A stretch of DNA of 64,000 bases, from the NCBI GenBank assembly GCA_017431005.1, contig JAFRLY010000006.1, positions 62,001 through 126,000 of the forward strand, read 5' to 3'. This DNA is from Clostridia bacterium (GTDB lineage Bacteria; Bacillota; Clostridia; Christensenellales; Aristaeellaceae). How positions within the stretch are numbered: the stretch's first letter is position 1; every line of letters starts with the position of its first letter. The notes under the pieces are model-generated. The model was not told the origin of the DNA and made no database searches. It saw only the letters and a list, made by a program, of their open reading frames with translations. The position numbers were made by a program, and so were the translations under genes. Below are positions 1 to 7,044 of this stretch, in pieces.

Positions 1-385
1 CCTGCACGTCCGGAATTTCAACGCGGATTCCGTCGGTGCCGATGCGCTGCACGTTGACTTCGTTGAAGCCCTTGTCGCTCAGGCGCTCGGTGATGATGCT
101 CATGGTGCCGTTCATCAGCTCGTCAAAGCTGGCTTCGGAGCCAGCGGGCGCCTTGGCGGAATATTCCACATACATACCGCCCCGCAGGTCCAGGCCGAGA
201 GACAGGGACGCGGGCCAGTTGTCAGCATTCGTAGTAGGCAGCCAGGGGAGCACCTTGTACAGGCCCCGGGGCGGCAGGCTCAGGCCGGTGACGCCGATCA
301 CGCCCAGCGCGATCGTGATCACAAGCACGATGCACAGCGCGACAATGGAACCGGTTTTGCTGCCGCGCTTTCCTTTGGATTTCAT
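1..385 (-). CDS. secD: Protein translocase subunit SecD, N-terminal part (cut by window edge)
   Basis: This is the first ~128 codons of SecD (or a SecDF fusion), the membrane protein that helps preprotein export through SecYEG using the proton gradient. The sequence shows a basic N-terminus, one membrane segment at about residues 12-35, then the family hallmark LGLDLRGGMYVEYS and the P1 head region with ITERLSDKGFNEVNVQ. The ATG at 385 follows AAGGAGGAAAC on the minus strand, and a TTGACG-17-TATAAT promoter lies just upstream. The C-terminal part and any secF lie beyond the left edge. Family assignment is firm; separate SecD versus SecDF fusion cannot be decided. Confidence 0.9.
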   Translation of the reverse strand, partial: MKSKGKRGSKTGSIVALCIVLVITIALGVIGVTGLSLPPRGLYKVLPWLPTTNADNWPASLSLGLDLRGGMYVEYSAKAPAGSEASFDELMNGTMSIITERLSDKGFNEVNVQRIGTDGIRVEIPDVQ

Positions 386-423
386 GTCGATCGTTTCCTC
401 CTTCTTGAAACACAGATGAAAGG

Positions 424-452
424 ATTATATTCTTTTGTGCTTCTTTCGTCAA
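424..452 (-). promoter_or_regulatory. Promoter of secD
   Basis: On the minus strand TTGACG (447-452), a 17-base spacer and a perfect TATAAT (424-429) lie about 40 bases before the secD start. This is a near-consensus vegetative promoter, so secD is transcribed independently of ppk. Confidence 0.75.
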
Positions 453-473
453 GAAATTTACAGCCATAAATCA

Positions 474-500
474 GCCGCCGCCGCAAAGAGCGGCGGCGGC
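474..500 (-). terminator. Hairpin terminator after ppk
   Basis: A perfect 11-bp GC stem with a 5-base loop sits between the ppk stop codon and the secD promoter. The U tract on the minus strand is poor (TGATTTATGG), so it is a likely but not classical intrinsic terminator. Confidence 0.55.
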
Positions 501-521
501 TTCATATAAAGCACTGCCGTG

Positions 522-2678
522 TCACCCGAACAGCCGGGCCAGCAGGCCCCGGAGCCCTTTCTTCGGCGCGGGTGCCGCGGCCGGGGTTCCGGCTGTCTTC
601 TTCCCGTCAGTCTCCTCCTGACGGTTCACGCGGTAAGCGCTGAAGATGCGGTACAGCGCTTCCTGGGAGGAAGTGCCGGAGCCGTCCTCCCGGCGGGTAT
701 AGGTGCCGTCGGAATGCATCAGCCAGCCCTTTTCCCGGTCGTTCCGGAGCGCGTCCAGAATCGTGTTGAGCTGCTCCCGGGTATCCGGGGTGACCGCCTC
801 GATCAGCGCCTCCACGCGCTGCTCCAGATTCCGGTTCAGCAGGTCGCCGGAGCCGATGAACAGGCGCTGATCCGCTCCGTCGCCGAAGCTGTAGATCCGG
901 GAATGCTCCAGCCAGCGCCCGACGACGCTGACGATCGTGATGTTCTCCGTCATGCCGGGCACGCCGGGGCGCAGGGCGCAGATGCCGCGGACAAACAGCT
1001 CCACCTTCACGCCGGCCTGGGAGCACTGAACCAGCTTTTCCATGACGTCAATATTATTGATGGCGTTGATCTTGATGGCGACATGCCCGTTCTCCCCCTT
1101 GGCCAGCTCCCGGTCCAGCAGCTCCAGAACCCGGGGCTTGAAGGTGAGCGGCGCGACCCACAGTTCCCTGGTTTCCGGCGGGATTTCCCCGGCGGCGAGG
1201 GCCTCAAAGACCGCCTCGGCGTCCCGGCCCACCTGCTCCCGGGCGGTGATCAGGGAAAGGTCGGTGTACTGCTCGCCGGTCACCTCGTTATAGTTGCCGG
1301 TGCCGACCTGGGTGATATAGCTCAGGCTGCTGCCCTGGCGGCGGGTGATGACGCAGAGCTTGCTGTGCACCTTGCGCTCCGGCAGGCCGTAGATGACGCG
1401 GCAGCCCGCGTCCTCCAGCAGCTCGGAGTAGTCGATGTTGTTCTGTTCGTCAAAGCGGGCCCGCAGCTCCAGCAGGCACAGCACGCCCTTGCCGCGGTCG
1501 GCCGCGTAGGCCAGGGCGGCGGCAATCTTGCTGCTGGAGGACATGCGGTACAGGGTGATCTTGATCGAAACGACGTCCGGATTGTCGGCTGCCTCGTAAA
1601 TCAGGTCGACAAAGGAGGTCATGCTCTGGAAGGGGAAGCTCATCAGCAGGTCGTGCTTCTCAATATAATCGAAGTATTCGCCCTTTTTCAGACCGATATC
1701 CCGGGAGGACCTGCGCTCCGGATACCGGAAGCCGGCGGGCCCGCCGATGCTGGAGCGGAAGGACAGATCGAAGGGAATGGTCTGCGGGAAGACCCGGTTC
1801 TCCGGGATGCGGAGCTTCCGGACCAGCACGGCCAGGGAGGCTTCCGTCAGCTTGCCGCAGACGCGCACCCGCACAGGCATCTCCCGCTTCCGCTTGGACA
1901 GCATGCCGGCAACCTTGTCGGGCAGGCTGTCGTCAGCGCGTTCCTCCATTTCCGACAGGAAGACGTCCGCGTTCCGGGTGACCGCCACGATGGCGGACTG
2001 GATCACGTTTTCCTTTTTCAGCAGCAGCGGCAGGAAATGCCGCACCAGCTGATCGGTCGGCACAATCTTCTGGCAGCCGTCGATTTCAAAACTCAGATAC
2101 GGGGGGACACGGTGCAGCGGGATGACGCACAGCTTCTGCTCCGTGCCGCGGCCCAGGAAGGCGATGATGTTGGACTCGCCGTCCCACAGGAAGGGGAGCG
2201 GCTGGTCCATGCTGATCAGCTTCGGGAACAGCAGATCCCGGATGTCGCCGAAGAGCTTCTTGCTCATCAGCTCATCCACCTTGCTGATCTTCTTGAAGTC
2301 CAGAATGTCCACTTTATTGACGTGAAGCTCCTCCCGGATGCCCTTCCAGATGCTTTCCACCTGGGGCGCCTCCTCCCGGACGACGCGCAGCACCTCATTG
2401 ATCTGGGCATCGGGAAGCATGCCGGAAAGCGGATCCTTCCGGTCCGGATCCAGCAGGGCCCGGTGAGTCAGGACGCCGAGGCGGACCCGGCAGAATTCCT
2501 CCAGATTGGACTGATAGATCATCAGGAACTTGAGCCGCTCCAGCAGGGGAACGCCGGCGTCGGCAGCTTCCAGCAGCACGCGCCGGTTGAAGGCCAGCCA
2601 GCTCAGATCACGGTTGATATAGAGGCTGTCCGGGGAAAACGAGCTGTCATTTTTGCTTTTTTTCTCTTTGGAAGGCAT
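522..2678 (-). CDS. ppk1: Polyphosphate kinase 1
   Basis: Makes long-chain inorganic polyphosphate from ATP, reversibly, via a phosphohistidine. The 718-residue length is normal. The N-terminal domain begins INRDLSWLAFNRRVL as in all Ppk1 proteins. By codon count the catalytic histidine of VHSKLCV falls at about 437 and the second conserved histidine of EHSRIYSFG at about 592, almost the same positions as His435 and His592 of the E. coli enzyme. The C-terminus carries a short Ala/Pro/Lys linker and a GLRGLLARL tail that looks non-catalytic. I chose the ATG at 2678, 8 bases after GAAGGGACGG; a TTG two codons upstream (2684) is less likely. Monocistronic by appearance. Confidence 0.96.
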   Translation of the reverse strand: MPSKEKKSKNDSSFSPDSLYINRDLSWLAFNRRVLLEAADAGVPLLERLKFLMIYQSNLEEFCRVRLGVLTHRALLDPDRKDPLSGMLPDAQINEVLRVVREEAPQVESIWKGIREELHVNKVDILDFKKISKVDELMSKKLFGDIRDLLFPKLISMDQPLPFLWDGESNIIAFLGRGTEQKLCVIPLHRVPPYLSFEIDGCQKIVPTDQLVRHFLPLLLKKENVIQSAIVAVTRNADVFLSEMEERADDSLPDKVAGMLSKRKREMPVRVRVCGKLTEASLAVLVRKLRIPENRVFPQTIPFDLSFRSSIGGPAGFRYPERRSSRDIGLKKGEYFDYIEKHDLLMSFPFQSMTSFVDLIYEAADNPDVVSIKITLYRMSSSSKIAAALAYAADRGKGVLCLLELRARFDEQNNIDYSELLEDAGCRVIYGLPERKVHSKLCVITRRQGSSLSYITQVGTGNYNEVTGEQYTDLSLITAREQVGRDAEAVFEALAAGEIPPETRELWVAPLTFKPRVLELLDRELAKGENGHVAIKINAINNIDVMEKLVQCSQAGVKVELFVRGICALRPGVPGMTENITIVSVVGRWLEHSRIYSFGDGADQRLFIGSGDLLNRNLEQRVEALIEAVTPDTREQLNTILDALRNDREKGWLMHSDGTYTRREDGSGTSSQEALYRIFSAYRVNRQEETDGKKTAGTPAAAPAPKKGLRGLLARLFG

Positions 2679-2711
2679 ATGCAACCGTCCCTTCAGTTTT
2701 CATGCCTCCGG

Positions 2712-2717
2712 ATTATA
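2712..2717 (-). promoter_or_regulatory. -10 element of the ppk1 promoter
   Basis: TATAAT on the minus strand lies 33 bases before the ppk1 start and just after the terminator of the preceding gene. No good -35 hexamer is visible at 16-18 bases, so the promoter may be weak or activator-dependent. Confidence 0.5.
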
Positions 2718-2763
2718 CCACTTCCGGCTTCCGTTTAAAAGGAAAAGTTCCGTCACAGAGAAA

Positions 2764-2787
2764 CAGCCGCTCCGGCGGGAGCGGCTG
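2764..2787 (-). terminator. Intrinsic terminator after the GNAT gene
   Basis: A perfect 10-bp stem (CAGCCGCTCC with its complement) and a 4-base loop, followed on the minus strand by TTTCTCT. It separates the acetyltransferase from ppk1. Confidence 0.75.
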
Positions 2788-2812
2788 CGCAGTATACAGT
2801 ACGGATCCGGGA

Positions 2813-3616
2813 TCAGGAAAGGTACATCCCGGGGAAGATCATGTTGACGCCGAGCACCGTGGCGCCGAAATCGTTCATCAGGCGCTGCTGGGGGATGCTG
2901 CGGCTCATGATCCGGGTGGTGACACGGGTCACGCCTTCCGCCGCCATGATGGCCATCATCCGGTGCAGCAGAGCCTTGCCCATGCCCTGCTGGCGGCTGG
3001 AGGGCTCGATATAGATGGCGACCAGCTCGCAGTCCGCTCCCTGGCCGGCCATGATCACCTCGCCGATCAGCATGGCGTTCCGGTAGAGGCCCAGGGTCAT
3101 GAAATGGGGCATGCGCATCAGGCTGTTCAGATAATTCAGATCCACAAAGGTGATGTCATTCATCTGGAGACGGTAGATCAGCTGGTTCTGCTCGTCCCAG
3201 GTATTCAGCGGCGTGGGAGCGACCGTGCAGCTCATGGGAATCCGCCCGTCCCCGAAGGGAATGGCCAGCTGCAGGATGTCATCCGTCTCCTCGCAGTCAA
3301 AGCCGTTATGGAGATAAAACTCCTTCATCTGGGTGTCCGCAGGGGAAAGGCTGGTGTACAGCCGGGCACGCAGCTGGGGGTTCACGTTCTGCAGGATCCG
3401 GGCCCGGGCAACCAGGGCGCCGAAGAGCAGATAGCGGGAGGAAACATCCCCCTCCAGGGAAAAATACAGGTTCACCGGGCAGTCCGGATAAAGCCCGGGC
3501 TGCAGCTGATAAAGGATATAGGCATAACCGGTCTGGGTGCCCAGATCGTCAATGGCGTAGAATACATCCTCCGGGTTCAGGCCGTTCACGGGCTCGGAGG
3601 GGTGAACGATGGTCAT
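2813..3616 (-). CDS. GNAT-family N-acetyltransferase
   Basis: A 267-residue protein whose C-terminal ~90 residues show the acetyl-CoA-binding signature of the GNAT fold: a beta strand reading ELVAIYIEPSSRQQGMGKALLHRMM, where the Q/R-x-x-G-x-G/A loop binds the pyrophosphate. The N-terminal ~150 residues look like a second, degenerate GNAT-like half (YLHNGFDCEETDDILQL resembles a GNAT C-terminal strand), so a tandem arrangement is likely. The substrate is unknown. The ATG at 3616 is preceded by AGGAAAGGAAG; longer in-frame readings run across the divergent promoter and are rejected. A consensus promoter is at 3695-3723. Confidence 0.8.
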   Translation of the reverse strand: MTIVHPSEPVNGLNPEDVFYAIDDLGTQTGYAYILYQLQPGLYPDCPVNLYFSLEGDVSSRYLLFGALVARARILQNVNPQLRARLYTSLSPADTQMKEFYLHNGFDCEETDDILQLAIPFGDGRIPMSCTVAPTPLNTWDEQNQLIYRLQMNDITFVDLNYLNSLMRMPHFMTLGLYRNAMLIGEVIMAGQGADCELVAIYIEPSSRQQGMGKALLHRMMAIMAAEGVTRVTTRIMSRSIPQQRLMNDFGATVLGVNMIFPGMYLS

Positions 3617-3694
3617 GCGGATTCTTCCTTTCCTGCCGGTCAGCGCGTTTTCCGCCGTTTCGGGCGGCCGTTTGCCGGCGAATCGGGTACCGAG

Positions 3695-3723
3695 ATTATA
3701 CCGGCTTTGCGGGTGAATGTCAA
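3695..3723 (-). promoter_or_regulatory. Consensus promoter of the GNAT gene
   Basis: On the minus strand TTGACA (3718-3723), 17 bases, TATAAT (3695-3700): an exact match to the vegetative consensus in both hexamers, with a leader of about 70 bases before the start codon. Confidence 0.85.
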
Positions 3724-3728
3724 AGAAC

Positions 3729-3757
3729 TTGCGTGAATGCGAAAATACTGGTAAAAT
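3729..3757 (+). promoter_or_regulatory. Promoter of the cyclophilin gene (and perhaps the downstream run)
   Basis: TTGCGT (3729-3734), 17 bases, TAAAAT (3752-3757). Its -35 lies only 5 bases from the -35 of the divergent GNAT promoter, so the two polymerase sites compete or share control. Confidence 0.65.
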
Positions 3758-3829
3758 ATATCTGTTTTTGGAGAAAGCGCAGGCTGGTTTCCGCCGGCCG
3801 CGGCGCTTGAACTGAAGGAGGAAAGACAT

Positions 3830-4351
3830 ATGGCACAGAAGCCGGTATTTGTGATAACCATGCAGGACAGCCGGGAAATGAAGGGAGAGCTTTATCCCGA
3901 GATCGCGCCTCAGTCCGTGGGTAATTTCGTCGCGCTGGCAAACAGCGGTTTTTATGACGGCGTCATTTTTCACCGGGTTATTCCCGGATTCATGATCCAG
4001 GGCGGCGATCCGAAAGGCATGGGCTACGGCGGCCCCGGATACAACATCAAGGGCGAGTTCGCGGCCAACGGCGTGCCGAATCCCCTGAAGCACACCTACG
4101 GCGTGCTGAGCATGGCGCGCAGCATGGCGCCTGACTCGGCCGGGTCCCAGTTCTTCATCATGACCAGCGACAGCCCGCATCTGGACGGCCAGTACGCCGC
4201 CTTCGGCAAGGTGCTGGAGGGCATGGACGTGGCGGAGGACATCGTCAACACACCCCGGAATGCCCAGGACAAGCCCCTGGAGCCCCAGGTCATGGCTTCC
4301 GTCCGGGTGGACACCTTCGGGGAAGTTTATCCGTTTGACCAGCTGGTATGA
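3830..4351 (+). CDS. Peptidyl-prolyl cis-trans isomerase, cyclophilin type
   Basis: A 173-residue cytoplasmic cyclophilin that speeds proline isomerisation in folding proteins. The active-site signatures are present: IFHRVIPGFMIQGGDP (catalytic Arg and the Phe/Gln pocket) and GSQFFIMT, followed by LDGQYAAFGKVLEGMDV. There is no signal peptide and no extra domain. AAGGAGG stands 8-9 bases before the ATG. It is the first gene after the divergent promoter pair and is followed by a hairpin at 4358-4386, so it may be partly uncoupled from zapA. Confidence 0.95.
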   Translation: MAQKPVFVITMQDSREMKGELYPEIAPQSVGNFVALANSGFYDGVIFHRVIPGFMIQGGDPKGMGYGGPGYNIKGEFAANGVPNPLKHTYGVLSMARSMAPDSAGSQFFIMTSDSPHLDGQYAAFGKVLEGMDVAEDIVNTPRNAQDKPLEPQVMASVRVDTFGEVYPFDQLV

Positions 4352-4357
4352 ATCTGC

Positions 4358-4386
4358 CGCGCGGAAAGGGGACACCTTTCCGCGCG
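4358..4386 (+). terminator. Hairpin after the cyclophilin gene
   Basis: A 12-bp perfect stem (CGCGCGGAAAGG and complement, 5-base loop) begins 7 bases after the stop codon. It is followed by TGTCATATT rather than a U run, so it could be a weak terminator, an attenuator or an mRNA 3' end stabiliser. Confidence 0.5.
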
Positions 4387-4434
4387 TGTCATATTACGGA
4401 CAATACACCGCGCGGCGGTGAAGGGAGAACAGGA

Positions 4435-4686
4435 ATGGAAAAGAAGCGGATTACAGTCAACGTAGCCGGGAAAAGCTGGTCGCTGGTTTCCTCCGATCCG
4501 CCGGAGCATGTGCGCCGGGTGGCGGAATATGTGGACCGCAGGCTGAGTGAGACAGCCGCGGTGACCAACCTGCCCTCCGCCCAGACAGCGCTGCTGACCT
4601 GCTTCAATCTGGCGGATGAGCTGATGAAGGCGCAGGATGAGAACAATCTGCTCCGGCGTCAGATGGAAGCCATGCGGAAGGCGTAA
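4435..4686 (+). CDS. zapA: Cell division protein ZapA
   Basis: An 83-residue ZapA-like protein, which bundles FtsZ filaments at the septum. The sequence has the N-terminal beta-hairpin (KKRITVNVAGKSWSLVS), the EHVRRVAEYVDRRL helix typical of the family, and a C-terminal coiled coil (FNLADELMKAQDENNLLRRQ). ATG at 4435 follows AAGGGAGAACAGGA. The order zapA, U32 peptidase, mutS2 is common in Clostridia, which supports the call. The stop codon is 14 bases from the next start. Confidence 0.85.
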   Translation: MEKKRITVNVAGKSWSLVSSDPPEHVRRVAEYVDRRLSETAAVTNLPSAQTALLTCFNLADELMKAQDENNLLRRQMEAMRKA

Positions 4687-4700
4687 GCGGGAGGCTGCAT

Positions 4701-7025
4701 ATGGAGAATCTGGCGCCTGCGGGCAACCGGGCTGCCCTGGAGCGGGCGAACGCCGCCGGAGCCGACGCGGTTTATCTGGGCTATACGGCCTTCAGCGCCC
4801 GGGCGGGAGCGGGAAACTTCAGCCGGGAGGAGCTGGCGGAGGCTATCCGTTTTGCGCATCTTCGTCACATGCGGGTGCATGTGACGGTGAATATCCTGAT
4901 GAAGGATGCCGAACTTCCGGAGTTGCTGGAGGTGCTGAAGCTGCTGCGGGATCTGCACGCGGACGCTCTGCTGATTCAGGACCTGGGCGCCCTGCGGCTG
5001 ATCCGGAAACGCTTTCCGGAGCTGCCGGTGCACATCAGTACCCAGATGGCGATCCACAACCGGACCGGCGTCCGCTGGTGCAGGAGCATGGGAGCCGGCC
5101 GGGTCGTGCTGGCCCGGGAATGCTCCCTCGATGAGATCCGGCTGTGCTGCAGGGAACCGGTTGAGATAGAAGTGTTCGGACACGGGGCCCAGTGCGTTGC
5201 AGCCAGCGGCCTGTGCCTGTTTTCCAGCATGGTGGGGGAACGGAGCGGCAACCGGGGACGGTGCGCCCAGCCCTGCCGCATGACCTATACGCTGGACGGC
5301 AGAACCGGCGCCTGGCTGAGCCCGCGGGACGTGTGCCTGCGGGATGATCTGCCGGCACTCGCGGAGGCCGGTGTCGCCTCCGTCAAGCTGGAGGGGCGGC
5401 TGAAACGCCCGGAATATGTGGGCGTTGTGGCGTCGTCCTACCGCAGGGGGCTGGACGGAATCCGGCAGGGGAACTTCCGACCGGCGGATGAAAGAGAAAA
5501 GGAAGGCCTGCTGCAGATCTTCAACCGCGGCGGGCTGATGCGCGGCTACGCCTTCGGCTGCGAGGACGCGGGTGTGATCGATCCGGAGCGCGTGAACCAT
5601 CAGGGGCTGCCGCTGGGCAGCGTGGAGAAGGTTTCCGGAAACCTGGCGCAGGTGCGGGTGACCCGGACGCTGCATGACGGGGACGGGCTTGTGCTGAGCC
5701 GGGACCGGGAAATCGGCGAGATGATTTACGCCGGGCCGGAGGTGCCGGCAGGCAGAACGGCGATGCTGCGCCTCCGGCCGGACCTGCGGGTACGGACCGG
5801 GGACACGGTCCGGCGCCTGACGGACGCGCGGCAGCTGGCGGAGGTGCAGGGCATGCCCCTCCGGCAGGTTCCGGCGGACCTGTATATCCGGGCGGTTCCC
5901 GGAGAGGCGCTGGAGCTGACGGCCACGGACGGCGAAAGCACGGTCACGGTGCGGGGAGAAACGGTGCAGGAGGCACGGACCCGGGCCGCGGAGCCGGAGG
6001 AGCTGATCCGGAGTCTGCGTAAAACCGGCGACACGGCCTTCGTGCCCCGGACCGCGGAGGCGGAAACCCGGAATGCCTTCGTGCCGGTATCCGCCGTCAA
6101 CAGCCTGCGCCGGGAAGCGCTTGAGCGGCTGGCGGAGGCCCGGATCCGGGCTTTTGAGAACAGAGATGACATAACCGCCGCGGCGGAGGAAGCCGCGGAC
6201 GCGCCGACGGAGATCAGCCTGCCGGCCGGGGAGGTGCCGCCCACGGCGGTGGTGCGGACCCGGGAGCAGGCGGAAGCGGCACGGGCCGGGGGCTTCCGGG
6301 TTGTCTGGTATCCGGAGGATTTCCGGGAGGAAGCTCTCGAGGGACTGATGGCGGACATGCCGGCGGGCGACTGGCTGCGGCTTCCGGACGTCTGCGAGGA
6401 AGCGGCGCTTGATATGCTGCAGGGCCTGACGGAACGGTGGCGGGAAAAGCTCGGCGGGCTGATGCTCGGCAACGTGGGCCAGCTGGGAAGGCAGTGGCCG
6501 GTGCCCTTCGGCGCCGGAAGCGGCATTCCGGTGATGAACCGGCAGGCGGCCGCGCTGCTGTTGGAGCAGGGCTGCGCCTTCGTCACCGCCTCCCCGGAGC
6601 TGACCGGGAAGGAATGGGCGGCGCTGACGGCTGGAAAACCGCCGGTTCTGGCGCCGGTTTACGGCAGGACCCAGCTGATGATCCTGCATCACTGCCCGGC
6701 GCGGACAGCGCTGGGGCTGTCGCAGGGGCACAGGGACTGCCGCATGTGCGATGAGAAGCGGGCGGAAGCCCTGGAAGGCAAGGAACTGACCGACCGGCGG
6801 GGCTACAGCTTCCCGCTGCTGCGGCAGCGGCTGCCGGAGGGCTGCCTGGTCCGGCTGATGAACACCCTGCCGACGGACCTGCTGGACAAGCAGGAGAACT
6901 ATCAGCTGGTTGAGCTGACGACGGAGACGGGCCGGGATGCGGAGGAAATCATCCGGAGCGCCCGGAGCCGCCGCAGGACAGGCCTGGAGGCAACCTCCGG
7001 GCACTGGAACCGTCCGGTGCTGTAA
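4701..7025 (+). CDS. U32 family peptidase / rRNA hydroxylation-type protein
   Basis: A 774-residue protein of the peptidase U32 family with the C-terminal DUF3656-type extension. The N-terminal TIM-barrel-like domain begins LAPAGNRAALERANAAGADAVYLG. The U32 signature is at about 150-200: EIEVFGHGAQCVAASGLC and the cysteine-rich GNRGRCAQPCR. Further conserved cysteines occur near the C-terminus (HHCPARTALG, RDCRMCDE). The E. coli relative RlhA is needed for 5-hydroxycytidine in 23S rRNA, so a tRNA/rRNA hydroxylation role with metal or Fe-S involvement is more likely than proteolysis; this is family knowledge, not visible here. It lies between zapA and mutS2 with 14- and 19-base gaps. Confidence 0.88.
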   Translation: MENLAPAGNRAALERANAAGADAVYLGYTAFSARAGAGNFSREELAEAIRFAHLRHMRVHVTVNILMKDAELPELLEVLKLLRDLHADALLIQDLGALRLIRKRFPELPVHISTQMAIHNRTGVRWCRSMGAGRVVLARECSLDEIRLCCREPVEIEVFGHGAQCVAASGLCLFSSMVGERSGNRGRCAQPCRMTYTLDGRTGAWLSPRDVCLRDDLPALAEAGVASVKLEGRLKRPEYVGVVASSYRRGLDGIRQGNFRPADEREKEGLLQIFNRGGLMRGYAFGCEDAGVIDPERVNHQGLPLGSVEKVSGNLAQVRVTRTLHDGDGLVLSRDREIGEMIYAGPEVPAGRTAMLRLRPDLRVRTGDTVRRLTDARQLAEVQGMPLRQVPADLYIRAVPGEALELTATDGESTVTVRGETVQEARTRAAEPEELIRSLRKTGDTAFVPRTAEAETRNAFVPVSAVNSLRREALERLAEARIRAFENRDDITAAAEEAADAPTEISLPAGEVPPTAVVRTREQAEAARAGGFRVVWYPEDFREEALEGLMADMPAGDWLRLPDVCEEAALDMLQGLTERWREKLGGLMLGNVGQLGRQWPVPFGAGSGIPVMNRQAAALLLEQGCAFVTASPELTGKEWAALTAGKPPVLAPVYGRTQLMILHHCPARTALGLSQGHRDCRMCDEKRAEALEGKELTDRRGYSFPLLRQRLPEGCLVRLMNTLPTDLLDKQENYQLVELTTETGRDAEEIIRSARSRRRTGLEATSGHWNRPVL

Positions 7026-7044
7026 ACAAAGGAGAAGCATTCAC

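Noticed and set aside
519..2738. Open frame of 739 codons on the plus strand opposite ppk1
   Set aside because: It is the antisense shadow of a conserved gene; high GC leaves few stop codons. Its product is low-complexity and has no ribosome site.
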